Assembly: GCF_900699765.1 (NCBI RefSeq)
Contig: NZ_CAADHO010000009.1
Coordinates: 124,001 to 188,000, forward strand
DNA length: 64,000 bases
Direction of reading: 5' to 3'
From: Desulfoluna butyratoxydans
GTDB lineage: Bacteria; Desulfobacterota; Desulfobacteria; Desulfobacterales; Desulfolunaceae
In this document: in pieces, positions 41,158 to 50,576 of the stretch
Layout of the letters: every line of letters starts with the position of its first letter
Position numbering within the stretch: the first letter of the stretch is position 1
Notes under the pieces: generated by a model
The model's database searches: none
The model's input: only the letters and a program-made list of their open reading frames with translations
Told to the model about the DNA's origin: nothing
Translations under genes and position numbers: made by a program

Positions 41158-41978
41158 GGGGCGCCTTCCCCGGCAGCCAGGGGCGCATGGGTTGCCAGGA
41201 AGCGAAACGTTCCAAAGCAGAGCAGGAACATCACCATCAGGACCAGCCACCCGCCCAGGGTATGGAAGACGCCCATGGCGGTTTCCGGGTCGAAGGCCAG
41301 GGCTGTTCCGGTGATGGCGATGATGCGCAGGGTGTTGGCCGCCCAGGCCGCCACCACGAGCAGGGGCAGGGCGACCCAGTAGAGACGGGTTGCGCCCAAC
41401 TCCAGATAGGCCAGGGCGATGCCGGCAATGAGCATGGCCTGGAGGGTGTTGAGGCCGGAGCAGGCCGGGGCCACATCCACGGGAAGATTTTCCACGAGGA
41501 GCCGGGTTCCCTGGCGGAGGACATCCAGCTGCAGGAGGGTGAAGACCCCCTCGGTGGCTTCGGCACCGCTCAGGCGGAACCACCACCCCACGGGGCGTCC
41601 GTCCAGCAGGAGCCAGGGAAAGGCCATGATGGGAAGGGGCATGAGTTTCATCACCCTGCGCCGGGCTGACGGGTCAAGGCGGGGAGAGAGCCAGCTCCAG
41701 AGAAAGGCTGTCCAGCCCAGGGCGGGAAACAGGGCGACTCCGGTGATAAGCCCAAGGGCAAAAAGGGCAATACCCACAAGAAGAAAGGGACTTGACGGAG
41801 GTGACGGATCCCCGGAAAGCTGCCAGGGCCTGCCCAGCCAGTAAAACAGGGGCAGGGCAGCCAGGACGGGCACGGTGTCCGAGAAGGACTGAGCCCACCC
41901 TGTGTCCTGGAGCCAGATCAGGACAAAACAGAGGGCCAGGAGCATGGGAATGACAGGGCGGGTGCGAGGTCGGTTCAT
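41154..41978 (-). CDS. Exosortase (PEP-CTERM sorting transpeptidase)
   Basis: A 274-residue multi-pass membrane protease. The catalytic triad expected for the family is visible: Cys173 in VAPACSGLNTLQAM, Arg218 in AANTLRIIAI and His239 in GVFHTLGGW. About eight hydrophobic segments surround them. The family recognises C-terminal PEP-CTERM signals, and a substrate with VPEPATLL is encoded nearby (44033). It overlaps the TPR gene by four bases and the next membrane gene by four. Confidence 0.93.
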   Translation of the reverse strand: MNRPRTRPVIPMLLALCFVLIWLQDTGWAQSFSDTVPVLAALPLFYWLGRPWQLSGDPSPPSSPFLLVGIALFALGLITGVALFPALGWTAFLWSWLSPRLDPSARRRVMKLMPLPIMAFPWLLLDGRPVGWWFRLSGAEATEGVFTLLQLDVLRQGTRLLVENLPVDVAPACSGLNTLQAMLIAGIALAYLELGATRLYWVALPLLVVAAWAANTLRIIAITGTALAFDPETAMGVFHTLGGWLVLMVMFLLCFGTFRFLATHAPLAAGEGAP

Positions 41979-43915
41979 GGCTCTACCTCATCGCTTTTTC
42001 CTTCGGCCTCCGCAATGGCGGCGAGGTTTGCCCGGAACTGAAGGCTGTCGGGATAAAGGGCGTTGAGCTCGGTGGTGAGGCGACGCGCCTCATCCCAGCG
42101 TTTGTCTGCAAAGGCCTGTCTGGCAAGCCACACTTTGGCTTCGGCTGATTCCGTCATCACCTCGGTGTAGAGGCGTGTGGCTTGTTCGGGGTCGCCTTTG
42201 GCAATGGCGATGCGTGCCAGGAGTTCCTGGCCGGTAAGGCTCCCGGCAAGGCTCGGCTGGTCGGAGAGGGTCTGTTCGGCCGCCTCAATTTCTCCCCGGT
42301 CCAGATGGACCATGGTTTTGAGCCAGGCTGCACGAAATCCCGCATCCGAAGGGGCTTTTGCCAGTTCGGTCAGGCGTTCCATGGCGTCGTCGGTTCGGTT
42401 TTCAGACAAGAGCAGCTCACCGGTCAGGACGGTGAGTGCCGGGCTCTGGGGTTGCCTGGCGGCAAAGGCTAAGGCCTCTTCGGTGCTTCGGTTGTAACGG
42501 ATGGCCTGGGTCAGGCCGTAGGCGACCCAGCCCGGAAAATTTTCGGGAATCTCAGGCATGCGGTGAAGGAGAAGGGCCGCCTCCAGCCAGCCACCGGCAA
42601 GGAAGATGGCGGAGAATGCTTCCGGGCTCTTGATGAGAGCCGCCAGCTCAGGAGAGGGCTCGGCGGTGTCGCTGCCCAGTTGACGGAACAGGGGATGTGG
42701 GCTGTCGGCGGACAGCGACCCCATGGGCTCTCGGGGGAAGGTGCTCCATTTTCGAAACCGCAGGGCCGCCACCAGGGCTTCTTCTATTTCCGGGTTCCAG
42801 GAGCGGGCTTTAAAGGGGTTTCGTTCCAGCAGGAGCAGAGCCTGGTTTTCCTGGTCACGGGCAAGGTGGTCCACCACCCGCATCCAGAAGAGCTCCTGGC
42901 GGGTGGAGAGGAAGAGGTTGCGATCGGGGATCTGGAAAAAGGTTTCGTTGCTCCACAGGCTTGTGGCAGGCAGGTTGCCGAACCAGACCAGAAGGGGGGT
43001 AAGACGCTCCTCCGGGTAGGTGGCCTGGGTCCAGTCCCGGTCCAGGGGGGTGACCATGCGACTCCAGAACATGGCCTTGAGCCAGAGATAGCCCGGAGCC
43101 GTCGGGCTCAGGCCCGCTTCCCAGGTGGCCAGGGCCAGGTTCGGGTTGCCCTGGCGTCGGTAGAATTCGGCCAGCTGGTCCCTGACCCGTGGGTTGTCCG
43201 GTTCGGCGAGGTGGGCCGCCACATATTCCACCCGCGCCTCGGCCGGTTTTTCGAGCTGCTCCAGGATCTGGGCGCGGAAGAGGCGGATGTCGCTGTTGTA
43301 AGGGGCCAGCAGGGAGGCCTCTTCCAGGTAGCCCCAGGCCTCTTCCAAATGGTCCGGGGCGCTGAGAAGGGCCAGGCGAATCAGCCGGACTGTTTCGGTG
43401 TCCACATCGGGGCGTTCTTCGTTGAGCAGGGCAAGGGCGGCGTCCCGTTTTCCTTCCACCAGAAGGGCGTCCACGTCCAGGGCCAGCCAGGCCCCGGCAT
43501 TGGTTTCCCGGCCCTTCCAGCCCTTGCGGAGGGCATCGTAGGGCTCTTTGTTGCCCGTCTGGAGCAGGGCCCGGCAGACAAAGAGGGCCGCCTCCTCATG
43601 GGGCAGAAAGAGGTGGGGGTGTCGGTCGTACAGGTGCAGGAGCCTCGGGACGTTTCGCATGGCGAGGTGGGCCCTGATTTCCAGGGTGGCCTTTTGCTCC
43701 TGCAGGCTGTCCGAGTCCTGGGGCAGGACGCGCCGCATCATGGCCAGGGCCTCCAGGGGCTTCTCTTCGGTGAGGAGGGCTTCGGCCCGTTTCAGGGTCT
43801 CGGTGGTCCGTTTCTCCTGCGCGTGGCTGCGCCAGACAGCGCTGCCGAGTCCCACCAGGATGATCAGAAGGACAAGGACACCAACGACAGAGATCACTGT
43901 GTTTCGTTTTTTCAT
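41975..43915 (-). CDS. TPR-repeat protein of the exosortase locus
   Basis: A 646-residue protein with an N-terminal membrane anchor (VISVVGVLVLLIILVGLG) and a long array of helix pairs of tetratricopeptide type, such as LLAPYNSDIRLFRAQILEQLEKPAEARVEY and the C-terminal TGQELLARIAIAKGDPEQATRLY. TPR proteins (PrsT-like) are common in PEP-CTERM/EPS loci and are presumed to scaffold export. CGGAGGCGTC precedes the ATG, and its end overlaps the exosortase start. Confidence 0.85.
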   Translation of the reverse strand: MKKRNTVISVVGVLVLLIILVGLGSAVWRSHAQEKRTTETLKRAEALLTEEKPLEALAMMRRVLPQDSDSLQEQKATLEIRAHLAMRNVPRLLHLYDRHPHLFLPHEEAALFVCRALLQTGNKEPYDALRKGWKGRETNAGAWLALDVDALLVEGKRDAALALLNEERPDVDTETVRLIRLALLSAPDHLEEAWGYLEEASLLAPYNSDIRLFRAQILEQLEKPAEARVEYVAAHLAEPDNPRVRDQLAEFYRRQGNPNLALATWEAGLSPTAPGYLWLKAMFWSRMVTPLDRDWTQATYPEERLTPLLVWFGNLPATSLWSNETFFQIPDRNLFLSTRQELFWMRVVDHLARDQENQALLLLERNPFKARSWNPEIEEALVAALRFRKWSTFPREPMGSLSADSPHPLFRQLGSDTAEPSPELAALIKSPEAFSAIFLAGGWLEAALLLHRMPEIPENFPGWVAYGLTQAIRYNRSTEEALAFAARQPQSPALTVLTGELLLSENRTDDAMERLTELAKAPSDAGFRAAWLKTMVHLDRGEIEAAEQTLSDQPSLAGSLTGQELLARIAIAKGDPEQATRLYTEVMTESAEAKVWLARQAFADKRWDEARRLTTELNALYPDSLQFRANLAAIAEAEGKSDEVEP

Positions 43916-44032
43916 GACGCCTCCGTGTGAAAGGCTTTACGCAACAGGCAAAAGGGTGATGGGGGCTCGCTGTCCCTGGTCTCGCACGAATTTACGGGAC
44001 CGGCCATGCTGACGGGGTGCATCGGGTTGTGG

Positions 44033-44863
44033 TCAGGCGGCCTGCTTTTTGCGGTGGACGGTGAAGGCTATGATCAGGAACGAGACAAGGGTCAGGAGGG
44101 TGGCGGGCTCCGGGACAGAGGCCAGGGCCGCCACGTTGGCCGTTCCGATGTCCACGGCAAAGAGCAGGTCGTTGAAGTCCCGGTCTCCGCCGCCGTACAG
44201 GTCTTCAAACCCCACGAGGAGGTAGGGGCTGGAGGGCATGGCGTAGGCCACCACGTGGTCGATGCCGTCGGGGTTGATGGAGGTGTCCGTGGAGTAGGTC
44301 ATGGTGCCGCCCCTGGCGCCGTTGGCGATGAGGAAAAAGTCGAGCTGGGTGTTGGCCTCAAGGTTCCCTATGTCCACGAAGTCTCCGGGATACAGGGGGT
44401 ACCAGCGGCTCCGGGATTCGGAGCTTCCCGGGCCCGGGTCGTAGGAGGAGATGCGGCTGGTGGCGTCGGGGAAGATGAGTTGGGGGTCCCCGGAGCTGAT
44501 GCCGCTCCCTTCGGTATTGTAACCCAGGGTGTTTTTGTACCCTGCCCCTTCGCCCACGAAGTAAATCCGGGCCTCAGATTCGGTGGAAATGGCGAGGTTT
44601 GAGGGATCCAGGGCGATGCTCGTGGTGTCGTTGATGGTGACGTTTTCCCCCAGGTTGGTGTTGATCCATGCGTTCATGGAGGGCAGGACGTCGGTTTGAA
44701 AGAGGGTGGAACGCTCATCGGAGGCGGCCCGCATGACGGGGCCCGCGATGTCCAGGCCGAAGGGCCTGGCAAAGGACTGGATAGGAGACTCCTTGGCCGG
44801 GCTTGGGGTGGGCAGGGCCAGCAGGAGCAGGCCCAGGATGGCGCAACGTGTCATATGGTTCAT
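44033..44863 (-). CDS. PEP-CTERM surface protein with DUF4114-like domain
   Basis: A 276-residue exported protein. It has a signal peptide (CAILGLLLLALPTPSPA), a C-terminal beta-rich region with FEDLYGGGDRDFNDLLFAVDI characteristic of DUF4114, and a complete sorting tail: VPEPATLL at 250-257, a hydrophobic helix LVSFLIIAFTV and the basic end HRKKQAA. AAGGA lies seven bases before the ATG at 44863; a longer frame is not supported. It is the only PEP-CTERM protein in the window and the obvious local substrate of the exosortase. Confidence 0.93.
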   Translation of the reverse strand: MNHMTRCAILGLLLLALPTPSPAKESPIQSFARPFGLDIAGPVMRAASDERSTLFQTDVLPSMNAWINTNLGENVTINDTTSIALDPSNLAISTESEARIYFVGEGAGYKNTLGYNTEGSGISSGDPQLIFPDATSRISSYDPGPGSSESRSRWYPLYPGDFVDIGNLEANTQLDFFLIANGARGGTMTYSTDTSINPDGIDHVVAYAMPSSPYLLVGFEDLYGGGDRDFNDLLFAVDIGTANVAALASVPEPATLLTLVSFLIIAFTVHRKKQAA

Positions 44864-44931
44864 GATGGTATCCTTAAAACGTGTGTTTATGGCTTGGGTC
44901 GGGTAACGCTCAGGGAACCCGGATGTTTCTT

Positions 44932-45894
44932 TTAAGGTTTGAAAGGGCGTCTCAACTGATTGAGGATCAGCTCCATGATGGCCGCGGCATCGGCTTTTTT
45001 CTGCGGCGACTCCCGTGTGGGAGAAAGGGTGTGTTTCAGGCGGATCAGGCCGTTCCAGAGGTACTCCACGGCCATGGCGGCCAAAAGGCGCATCCGGCCG
45101 TAGCATTTCTGGTAATACCTGCACTCGCTGGCGATGCGGATGGCAAGGCTCTGGCGTCCGTGGGTGGAGATACGCCCGGGGGTCTTGAGGGTGCTCTGCC
45201 CCCCGATGTGGACCACTGAGGCGTGGGGGTAGAAGACGACGTCCCAGTAAGCCCTCTGGGCGGCCAGGCAGTAGTCGATCTCCTCAAAGTAGAGGAAGTA
45301 GCCGTCGTCCAGAAAGCCGATGGTCTCCATGGTTCGCCTGCGGATGAGGAAGAAGGCCCCCACCACCCAGCCCACCTTGCGGGGGGTGCTGTGGTCCCAC
45401 CAGGTGTAGTCCACTTTGCCGAAAATGCGGGATGCTGGAAATCGCGCGGCAAGCCCTGAAATGTGGAAGAATTTGTTGATGGGCCCAGGCAGGCTCCGTG
45501 CCGAGGGCTGCAGGGTGCCGTCCGGGTTGGTGAGGCGGCATCCCAGGATTCCGGTGCGGGGGTTGGCGTCCATGTAGGCCATGGTTTTTTCAAGGACGCC
45601 GTCTTCGATGAAGGCATCGGAGTTGAGCAGCAGGATGTAGCGCCCCGAAGCCCTTTTCATGCCCGGGTTGTTGCCCCCTGCAAAGCCCACGTTGACGGGC
45701 AGCCGGATGAGGGTGACCTCCGGGAATTCGGCCTCGATCATCTCCGGGGAGCCGTCGGTGGAGGCGTTGTCCACCACGATGATTTCGCGCCTGACCTCTC
45801 CGCCGTGGTCCCGCACGCAGGCCAGGCACTTCCGGGTCAGTTCGCAGGTGTTGAAGGAGACGACGATGATGGACAGGTCTGTTTTTTGTGCCAT
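44932..45894 (-). CDS. Family 2 glycosyltransferase (rhamnosyltransferase-like)
   Basis: A 320-residue GT-A enzyme. LSIIVVSFNTCELTRKCL, VVDNASTDGSPEM, NVGFAGGNNPGMK and LLLNSDAFIEDG are the nucleotide-sugar and metal motifs, with GAFFLIRRRTMETIGFLDDGYFLYFEEIDYC as the acceptor/catalytic part. Typical of transferases adding rhamnose or similar sugars to a lipid-linked repeat unit. It follows the small membrane gene by three bases. Confidence 0.93.
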   Translation of the reverse strand: MAQKTDLSIIVVSFNTCELTRKCLACVRDHGGEVRREIIVVDNASTDGSPEMIEAEFPEVTLIRLPVNVGFAGGNNPGMKRASGRYILLLNSDAFIEDGVLEKTMAYMDANPRTGILGCRLTNPDGTLQPSARSLPGPINKFFHISGLAARFPASRIFGKVDYTWWDHSTPRKVGWVVGAFFLIRRRTMETIGFLDDGYFLYFEEIDYCLAAQRAYWDVVFYPHASVVHIGGQSTLKTPGRISTHGRQSLAIRIASECRYYQKCYGRMRLLAAMAVEYLWNGLIRLKHTLSPTRESPQKKADAAAIMELILNQLRRPFKP

Positions 45895-45897
45895 GGG

Positions 45898-46209
45898 TCA
45901 CTCCAGGAGGTGGGCGTCGGTAAAGAGGTCGAGGCCCAGCAGGGCCTTGATGAGATAGAGCAGAAAAAAACTCCCCGAAAGAACCACACACAACAGCAGG
46001 ATGAGGATGGCGGCGGCCGTGATGTTCCCCTTGAGCCGCCCCTGCTCGGGAGAGACTCCCGGGCCCGGATCGCGCCCCATGAGGATTCCCAGGAAAAAAA
46101 CGTCGCCAAAGAGCCTCAGCGGGAGGATGAGCCGGAAGATGAGCTCCCGCTCGGCTGGCTGGTCCGCTGCGGGGGGCTGTCTGTCCGCTTCAGGAGGGAT
46201 GGTTCGCAT
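45898..46209 (-). CDS. Small membrane protein, 103 residues, unknown
   Basis: Two hydrophobic segments (LILPLRLFGDVFFLGIL and AAAILILLLCVVLSGSFFLLYLI) with a short cytoplasmic or periplasmic loop. AGGAG stands seven bases before the ATG, which lies inside the end of the GT4-GT2 gene. I do not recognise the family; the ribosome site and the tight spacing support it as a real gene. Confidence 0.7.
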   Translation of the reverse strand: MRTIPPEADRQPPAADQPAERELIFRLILPLRLFGDVFFLGILMGRDPGPGVSPEQGRLKGNITAAAILILLLCVVLSGSFFLLYLIKALLGLDLFTDAHLLE

Positions 46210-48406
46210 CGGCGGTCTCCTGCTGGCCCACGGGGTCCGTCGGCATGGGGCCGCTGGGTTCCGGCAGCACCTCCAGACGTCTGCCCAGCTTGAGGCGTTC
46301 CATCTGCCAGGCCCTTAAGGATGCCTTGAATCCGGGGTGGTTGTACTGGCGGGTCCGTGTAACCCAGCCCTGGAGGTACCCGGCGATGATGAGAAGCCCT
46401 CCGATGACAAAGGGGCGTTCGATGACACGGTACAGCCCGGCAACGAGGATGTAGAGGGGATGGGTGCCCATGAAGTACTGGCCCCAGCCCCAGCGCAGGC
46501 GGCCGTGGTAGATGCTCTTGTGGGACGATCCCATGATCCGGTGGTCGGTGATCCGCAGGATCGGGTTGTTGAAGCTGCGGGTGCGGTAGCCCTCCATGCG
46601 GCACCGGTGGAAGGTGATACCGTCCCACATCACCTGGCGGGTGAAGCCTCCGATGGCTTCAAAGCAGCTGCGGCTGAGGCACAGGACCCCGCCCAGGACG
46701 CTTTCGTCGGTGATGCGCTCTTCCACCATCCGGCCGTCCCCCAGATCAAGGAAGAGCTTTCCGCTGGCCGCCCCCAGGTAAGGATCCTGGCGAAAGCGGT
46801 TGAACAGGGTCTCAAAATAGGTGGGGCCGACGGTCAAGTCTCCGTCCATCTTGCAGATGAAGTCGTAGGATGTGGCGACGATGGCCGCATATCCGTCGTA
46901 GAAGGCCTCCACGACCCCGGCTCCCACTTTTCTCTCCCCGCGGTTGGATCGCCTGACGTACCGGATATAGGGGTGGGTTTTGGCCGCTTCCCGGATGATG
47001 TCGGCGGTGCTGTCCGTGGAGCCGTCGTCCACCAGGATGTATTCGGTAGGGGGAATGGTCTGGGACGCGATGCTGGCGATGGTGGCCGGAAGGTACGCCT
47101 CTTCGTCGCGCACCGGCGAGACCACGATGTAGCGGGGCGGGTTGCCGATGGGCCCCTTTTGCCGGGGGGGAAAGGGCCGGGGAAACGAGGCCCGCCGGAT
47201 CAGCCGCGCCAGGGCGGCGGTGTTGGCCTCCTGGTGGAACTCCGCCTCCACCTTGCCGCGGCCGTTTTGGGCAAGGCTCTTTCGCAGCTCGGGGTGGGCC
47301 AGCAGGAGCTTGAGGGATTCGGCCAGGTCGTCCTCATTGTCCGGTTCGCAGAGAAGGCCCGAGGTGCCGTCGTCGATGAGCTCGGGGATGCCTGAGATGG
47401 CCGTGGAAACCACCGGAACCCCGGAGGCCATGGCCTCCATGAGCACCACGGGGATGCCGTCCATGTCTCCCTGCTCGTCCCGCCTGCAGGGGAGCACAAA
47501 GGCGTCGAGACCGGCCAGCCAGCCCGGCACCTCCGTATGGGGCAGGGCCCCCTTGAAGGTGACCTCCGCGGAGAGGCCCAGGTCCAGCACCCGTTGCTGG
47601 AGGGCTTCCTTCATGGGGCCGTGGCCAGCCATCTCCAGGTGAAAGGCGATGCCCTGTCGCTTGAGGATGGCGCAGGCCTTGATGAGCTGGTGGAACCCCT
47701 TTTTTTCCACCATGCGGCCGATGCTGCCCAAAAGGGGCGGCGCGGCAAGTTCCTTGGGGGGCCTGGCCTCGAAGAGGGACGGATCGACCCCGCAGCGCAT
47801 GACGTGGATGGCCTTTTCCGGCGCTCCCCGTGAGATGAGGTAGCGCAGGTTGAACTCGGAAATGGTGGCGGCAAAGGCGGCCCGCGTGACTTTTTCCTTC
47901 AGCAGCCAGGCCCGTTCAAAAAGGTCGTTGGCGTGGGCCGTAAAGCTGAAGGGGACCCTGCCCATGACCGAGGCGTACATGGCCAGGTCCGTGGGGATGT
48001 GGGCAAAGTGGGTGTGCAGGTGCTCACACCGGTTGGCATCGAGGATGTCGGCCAGGTTGGAGGCCCTGGCCCAGCGGTAACAGAGCCCGGCGGCCGTCCG
48101 GGAGAAAGGGCCCACCCGAATCAGGTCCCGTACCAGGAGGTTGATGGATTTGGCGTACCTCACCGGCCGGGTTGCCACCCGTTTGAGGTGGGACCAGAAC
48201 AGGGAAAATCCCGACTGGTCGTAGAGATAGCAGGTGACGCGGCCCAGCCGCTCCGCGTCACGGCCGGTGGCCGGGGACGTGGGGCGGTGCACCGAGATGG
48301 GCAACACGGAAAATCCCTGGGTCTCCATCTCCAGGAGTTCTCCGGTGACAAAGGTGGCCGACAGAGCCGGGATTTCCGGGGCCAGGTATGCGATCTTGTC
48401 TTTCAT
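46190..48406 (-). CDS. Two-domain glycosyltransferase, GT4 fused to GT2
   Basis: A 738-residue fusion. The N-terminal half (about 1-410) is GT-B, family 4: LEMETQGFSVLPISVHRP, LGSIGRMVEKKGFHQLIKA, PCRRDEQGDMDGIPVVLMEAMASGVPVV. The C-terminal half (about 425-738) is GT-A, family 2: YIVVSPVRDEEAYLPATIAS, VDDGSTDSTADII, CKMDGDLTVGPTYF (DxD-like) and GRLRWGWGQYFMGTHP. Both catalytic domains look complete, so one polypeptide may add two sugars. The start at 48406 overlaps the acetyltransferase stop (ATGA); the frame continues upstream without support. Confidence 0.9.
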   Translation of the reverse strand: MKDKIAYLAPEIPALSATFVTGELLEMETQGFSVLPISVHRPTSPATGRDAERLGRVTCYLYDQSGFSLFWSHLKRVATRPVRYAKSINLLVRDLIRVGPFSRTAAGLCYRWARASNLADILDANRCEHLHTHFAHIPTDLAMYASVMGRVPFSFTAHANDLFERAWLLKEKVTRAAFAATISEFNLRYLISRGAPEKAIHVMRCGVDPSLFEARPPKELAAPPLLGSIGRMVEKKGFHQLIKACAILKRQGIAFHLEMAGHGPMKEALQQRVLDLGLSAEVTFKGALPHTEVPGWLAGLDAFVLPCRRDEQGDMDGIPVVLMEAMASGVPVVSTAISGIPELIDDGTSGLLCEPDNEDDLAESLKLLLAHPELRKSLAQNGRGKVEAEFHQEANTAALARLIRRASFPRPFPPRQKGPIGNPPRYIVVSPVRDEEAYLPATIASIASQTIPPTEYILVDDGSTDSTADIIREAAKTHPYIRYVRRSNRGERKVGAGVVEAFYDGYAAIVATSYDFICKMDGDLTVGPTYFETLFNRFRQDPYLGAASGKLFLDLGDGRMVEERITDESVLGGVLCLSRSCFEAIGGFTRQVMWDGITFHRCRMEGYRTRSFNNPILRITDHRIMGSSHKSIYHGRLRWGWGQYFMGTHPLYILVAGLYRVIERPFVIGGLLIIAGYLQGWVTRTRQYNHPGFKASLRAWQMERLKLGRRLEVLPEPSGPMPTDPVGQQETADANHPS

Positions 48407-49011
48407 GGGGACCCTTTTTGTCTTTCCCGGAGCACGGTGGCCGGAGCCCCGGCTGCCAGGGTGTGAGGGGGGATGTCCTTGGTGACCACGCTGTTGGCGC
48501 CGATGATGGCGCCGTCGCCGATGGTGACCCCGGGCAGGATGCAGCACCCCCGACCGATCCAGACGTCCCGGCCGATGGTGATGGGCGTTGCGGTGTGGGG
48601 TTGCAGGCGCATGGGGGTGCCCATCTCCGTGCCGTGGTTGGCATCGCGGATGGACGTGAACTCGCCGATGATGGCAAAGGTGCCGATGCGGACCTGGGCA
48701 TAGCTGGCGAGGGTGGTACCCCGGTTGATGCGGACGTTGTCTTCCAGGATGATTTTTCCCGTCTCTTCGGTGGTGAACTCGCACTCCCTGCCGATGCGGC
48801 ACCCTTTGCCCAGGGCGATGCGTCCGGTACCGATGACGCGGACGGGTCCGTCGCACTGGGTGGACGGGTCGGTGCCGGGGATCCGGGCCATGAACCGGGC
48901 CGTGTAGAGGTGGCGGGGCAGGGCGAGGCTTGTGGGAGACGCGAAGCGGATCAGGCGGCTGAGCACGCCCAGGGAGATGTTTCGGAGGTGTTGTTTTATG
49001 GGGGACTCCAT
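48403..49011 (-). CDS. Hexapeptide-repeat acetyltransferase (WcaF/NodL-like)
   Basis: A 202-residue left-handed beta-helix acyltransferase. IGRECEFTTEETGKIILEDN, EFTSIRDANHGTEMG, ITIGRDVWIGRGCCILPGVTIGDGAIIGANSVVTKDIP and AAGAPATVL are diagnostic. GGAG stands seven bases before ATG 49011, which is inside the flippase 3' end (16-base overlap). Confidence 0.9.
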   Translation of the reverse strand: MESPIKQHLRNISLGVLSRLIRFASPTSLALPRHLYTARFMARIPGTDPSTQCDGPVRVIGTGRIALGKGCRIGRECEFTTEETGKIILEDNVRINRGTTLASYAQVRIGTFAIIGEFTSIRDANHGTEMGTPMRLQPHTATPITIGRDVWIGRGCCILPGVTIGDGAIIGANSVVTKDIPPHTLAAGAPATVLRERQKGSP

Positions 49012-50576
49012 AGTCGGCTCCACAACGGGATCATGGGTTTCGGGGGGGTGATCTCTGCCAGCCTGGCTTTTTCTTCCGGGGTCAACAGGCGGTGGCGCGC
49101 CAGCAGCAGCAACAGCACGGCCAGGAGCAGGTGGACACAGCCGAAGAGGGCCAGGAGAAAGAGGCCGGACCACCGGGAGGAGGCCCCGTAAGCCCAGATG
49201 TTTTGGCAGAGAAACAGGCCGGGGATCCCCGCTGCAAAGAGGATCAGCACCGGGGGCACAGTCTGGGACATGAAGGTTTTCCAGGGGATTTCGAACAGCC
49301 TGTTGGCCACGAACAAAAAGTAGATGGAGCCTGTGGCCTGGGCCAGGGTGTAGGACCAGGCCGCGCCTTCCAGGCCCGCCAGGTGGATGAACACCGGGGT
49401 GAGGGCAAGGAGCATGGCGGCGGAGATGGCCATGTACCGGATCTCGTAGCCTGGGAGCCCCATGCCCCGGACGCAGGCGGTGCCGGAGCCGGTGAAGAGA
49501 TTGATGAGGGTTCCCAAAGCCAGGATCTGCATCACCCGCGCCGGGCCCTCGTACCCCGGCCCCACCCACACCTCGATGATCTGGGGGGCGAAAAAGATGA
49601 GAAAGGCGTAGGGCAGGGCCGAAAGCAGCATGATGTAACGGGTGGCCCGCAGGTACATGCCTCGGAGCTTTCTGTGGAGCCCGCTTCCCTCCAGGTGAGA
49701 AGCGGCGGGCATGAGGGTCCCGGCCACGGCCGACGGGAGCATCATGCCGATGTTGGGGAGTTTGCGCCCGATCTCGTAGAGGCCCGCAGGGCCCAGGTGG
49801 AGCATCCGCGTGATAAAGATGCGGTCCACCGAGTTGATGAGAAGGGACAGAAGGCCCAGAAGGCTCATCTTGCCGCCGAAATTGCCGAAGGCCTTGAGGG
49901 CTTCTAGGCGGAGGTGTCGAAAGCGCACGGAGAGAAAAGGAAACACCCGGTGGGCAAAGACAATGGTGGAGAGGATGATGAGACCGAAGCGGATACCATA
50001 GGCCCAGAGCAGGGAAAAGACCCCCATGCCCATGCGGAAAAAGAGGAGCAGGAGGATGAGCTCCACCACCGAGGCGACCAGGTGGATTTTCCGTACCAGG
50101 GCAATCTTCTGTTCGCCCTCCAGCACGCACTGGTACCCGGCCAGGCTGAAGTTGAGGACAAAGATGGCGGCGGTGCCCACAAAGAGGCGGTGGGCTGTCT
50201 GGTTGAGCTCCGGGTCGATGCCCAGGGCGGGGATGAGGAAGGGAAGGGCCGGCAGAAAGAGGAGAAACAGGAGGAGCCCCACCCCCAGCATGGAGACGAT
50301 ACCCGTGGAGAGGAGCTGGTTGACCTTGTGGTCTTCCCCCCGGGACCGGTAATCGGCGGCATACCGGATGTAGGTGTTGTTGAAGCCGAAGGCGGTTAAG
50401 GCCAGGTAAGAGAGCACCACAAAGCAGTAGGCCCAGAGCCCGTACTCCTCGATGGTGATGTAGGAGAGGATCAAAGGGGTCAGGACAAGGCGGCTCCCTA
50501 AGTACCAGACGTTGTAGATGATGGTGAACAACGAGTTCCGGGAGACGGTTCTGGCGAGGTTCTCTTTGTCGTTCAT
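48996..50576 (-). CDS. wzx: Polysaccharide flippase (Wzx/oligosaccharide flippase family)
   Basis: A 526-residue membrane protein with about 12-14 transmembrane segments. The N-terminal SRNSLFTIIYNVWYLGSRLVLTPL and the later INSVDRIFITRMLHLGPAGLYEIG are typical of MOP-superfamily exporters that flip undecaprenyl-linked repeat units. It overlaps genes on both sides by 4 and 16 bases. Confidence 0.9.
   Translation of the reverse strand: MNDKENLARTVSRNSLFTIIYNVWYLGSRLVLTPLILSYITIEEYGLWAYCFVVLSYLALTAFGFNNTYIRYAADYRSRGEDHKVNQLLSTGIVSMLGVGLLLFLLFLPALPFLIPALGIDPELNQTAHRLFVGTAAIFVLNFSLAGYQCVLEGEQKIALVRKIHLVASVVELILLLLFFRMGMGVFSLLWAYGIRFGLIILSTIVFAHRVFPFLSVRFRHLRLEALKAFGNFGGKMSLLGLLSLLINSVDRIFITRMLHLGPAGLYEIGRKLPNIGMMLPSAVAGTLMPAASHLEGSGLHRKLRGMYLRATRYIMLLSALPYAFLIFFAPQIIEVWVGPGYEGPARVMQILALGTLINLFTGSGTACVRGMGLPGYEIRYMAISAAMLLALTPVFIHLAGLEGAAWSYTLAQATGSIYFLFVANRLFEIPWKTFMSQTVPPVLILFAAGIPGLFLCQNIWAYGASSRWSGLFLLALFGCVHLLLAVLLLLLARHRLLTPEEKARLAEITPPKPMIPLWSRLWSPP

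Noticed and set aside
48407..48856. N-terminal extension of the GT4-GT2 frame
   Set aside because: The added sequence is Arg/His/Pro-rich read-through of the overlapping acetyltransferase gene; ATG 48406 overlaps the previous stop as in the rest of the operon.
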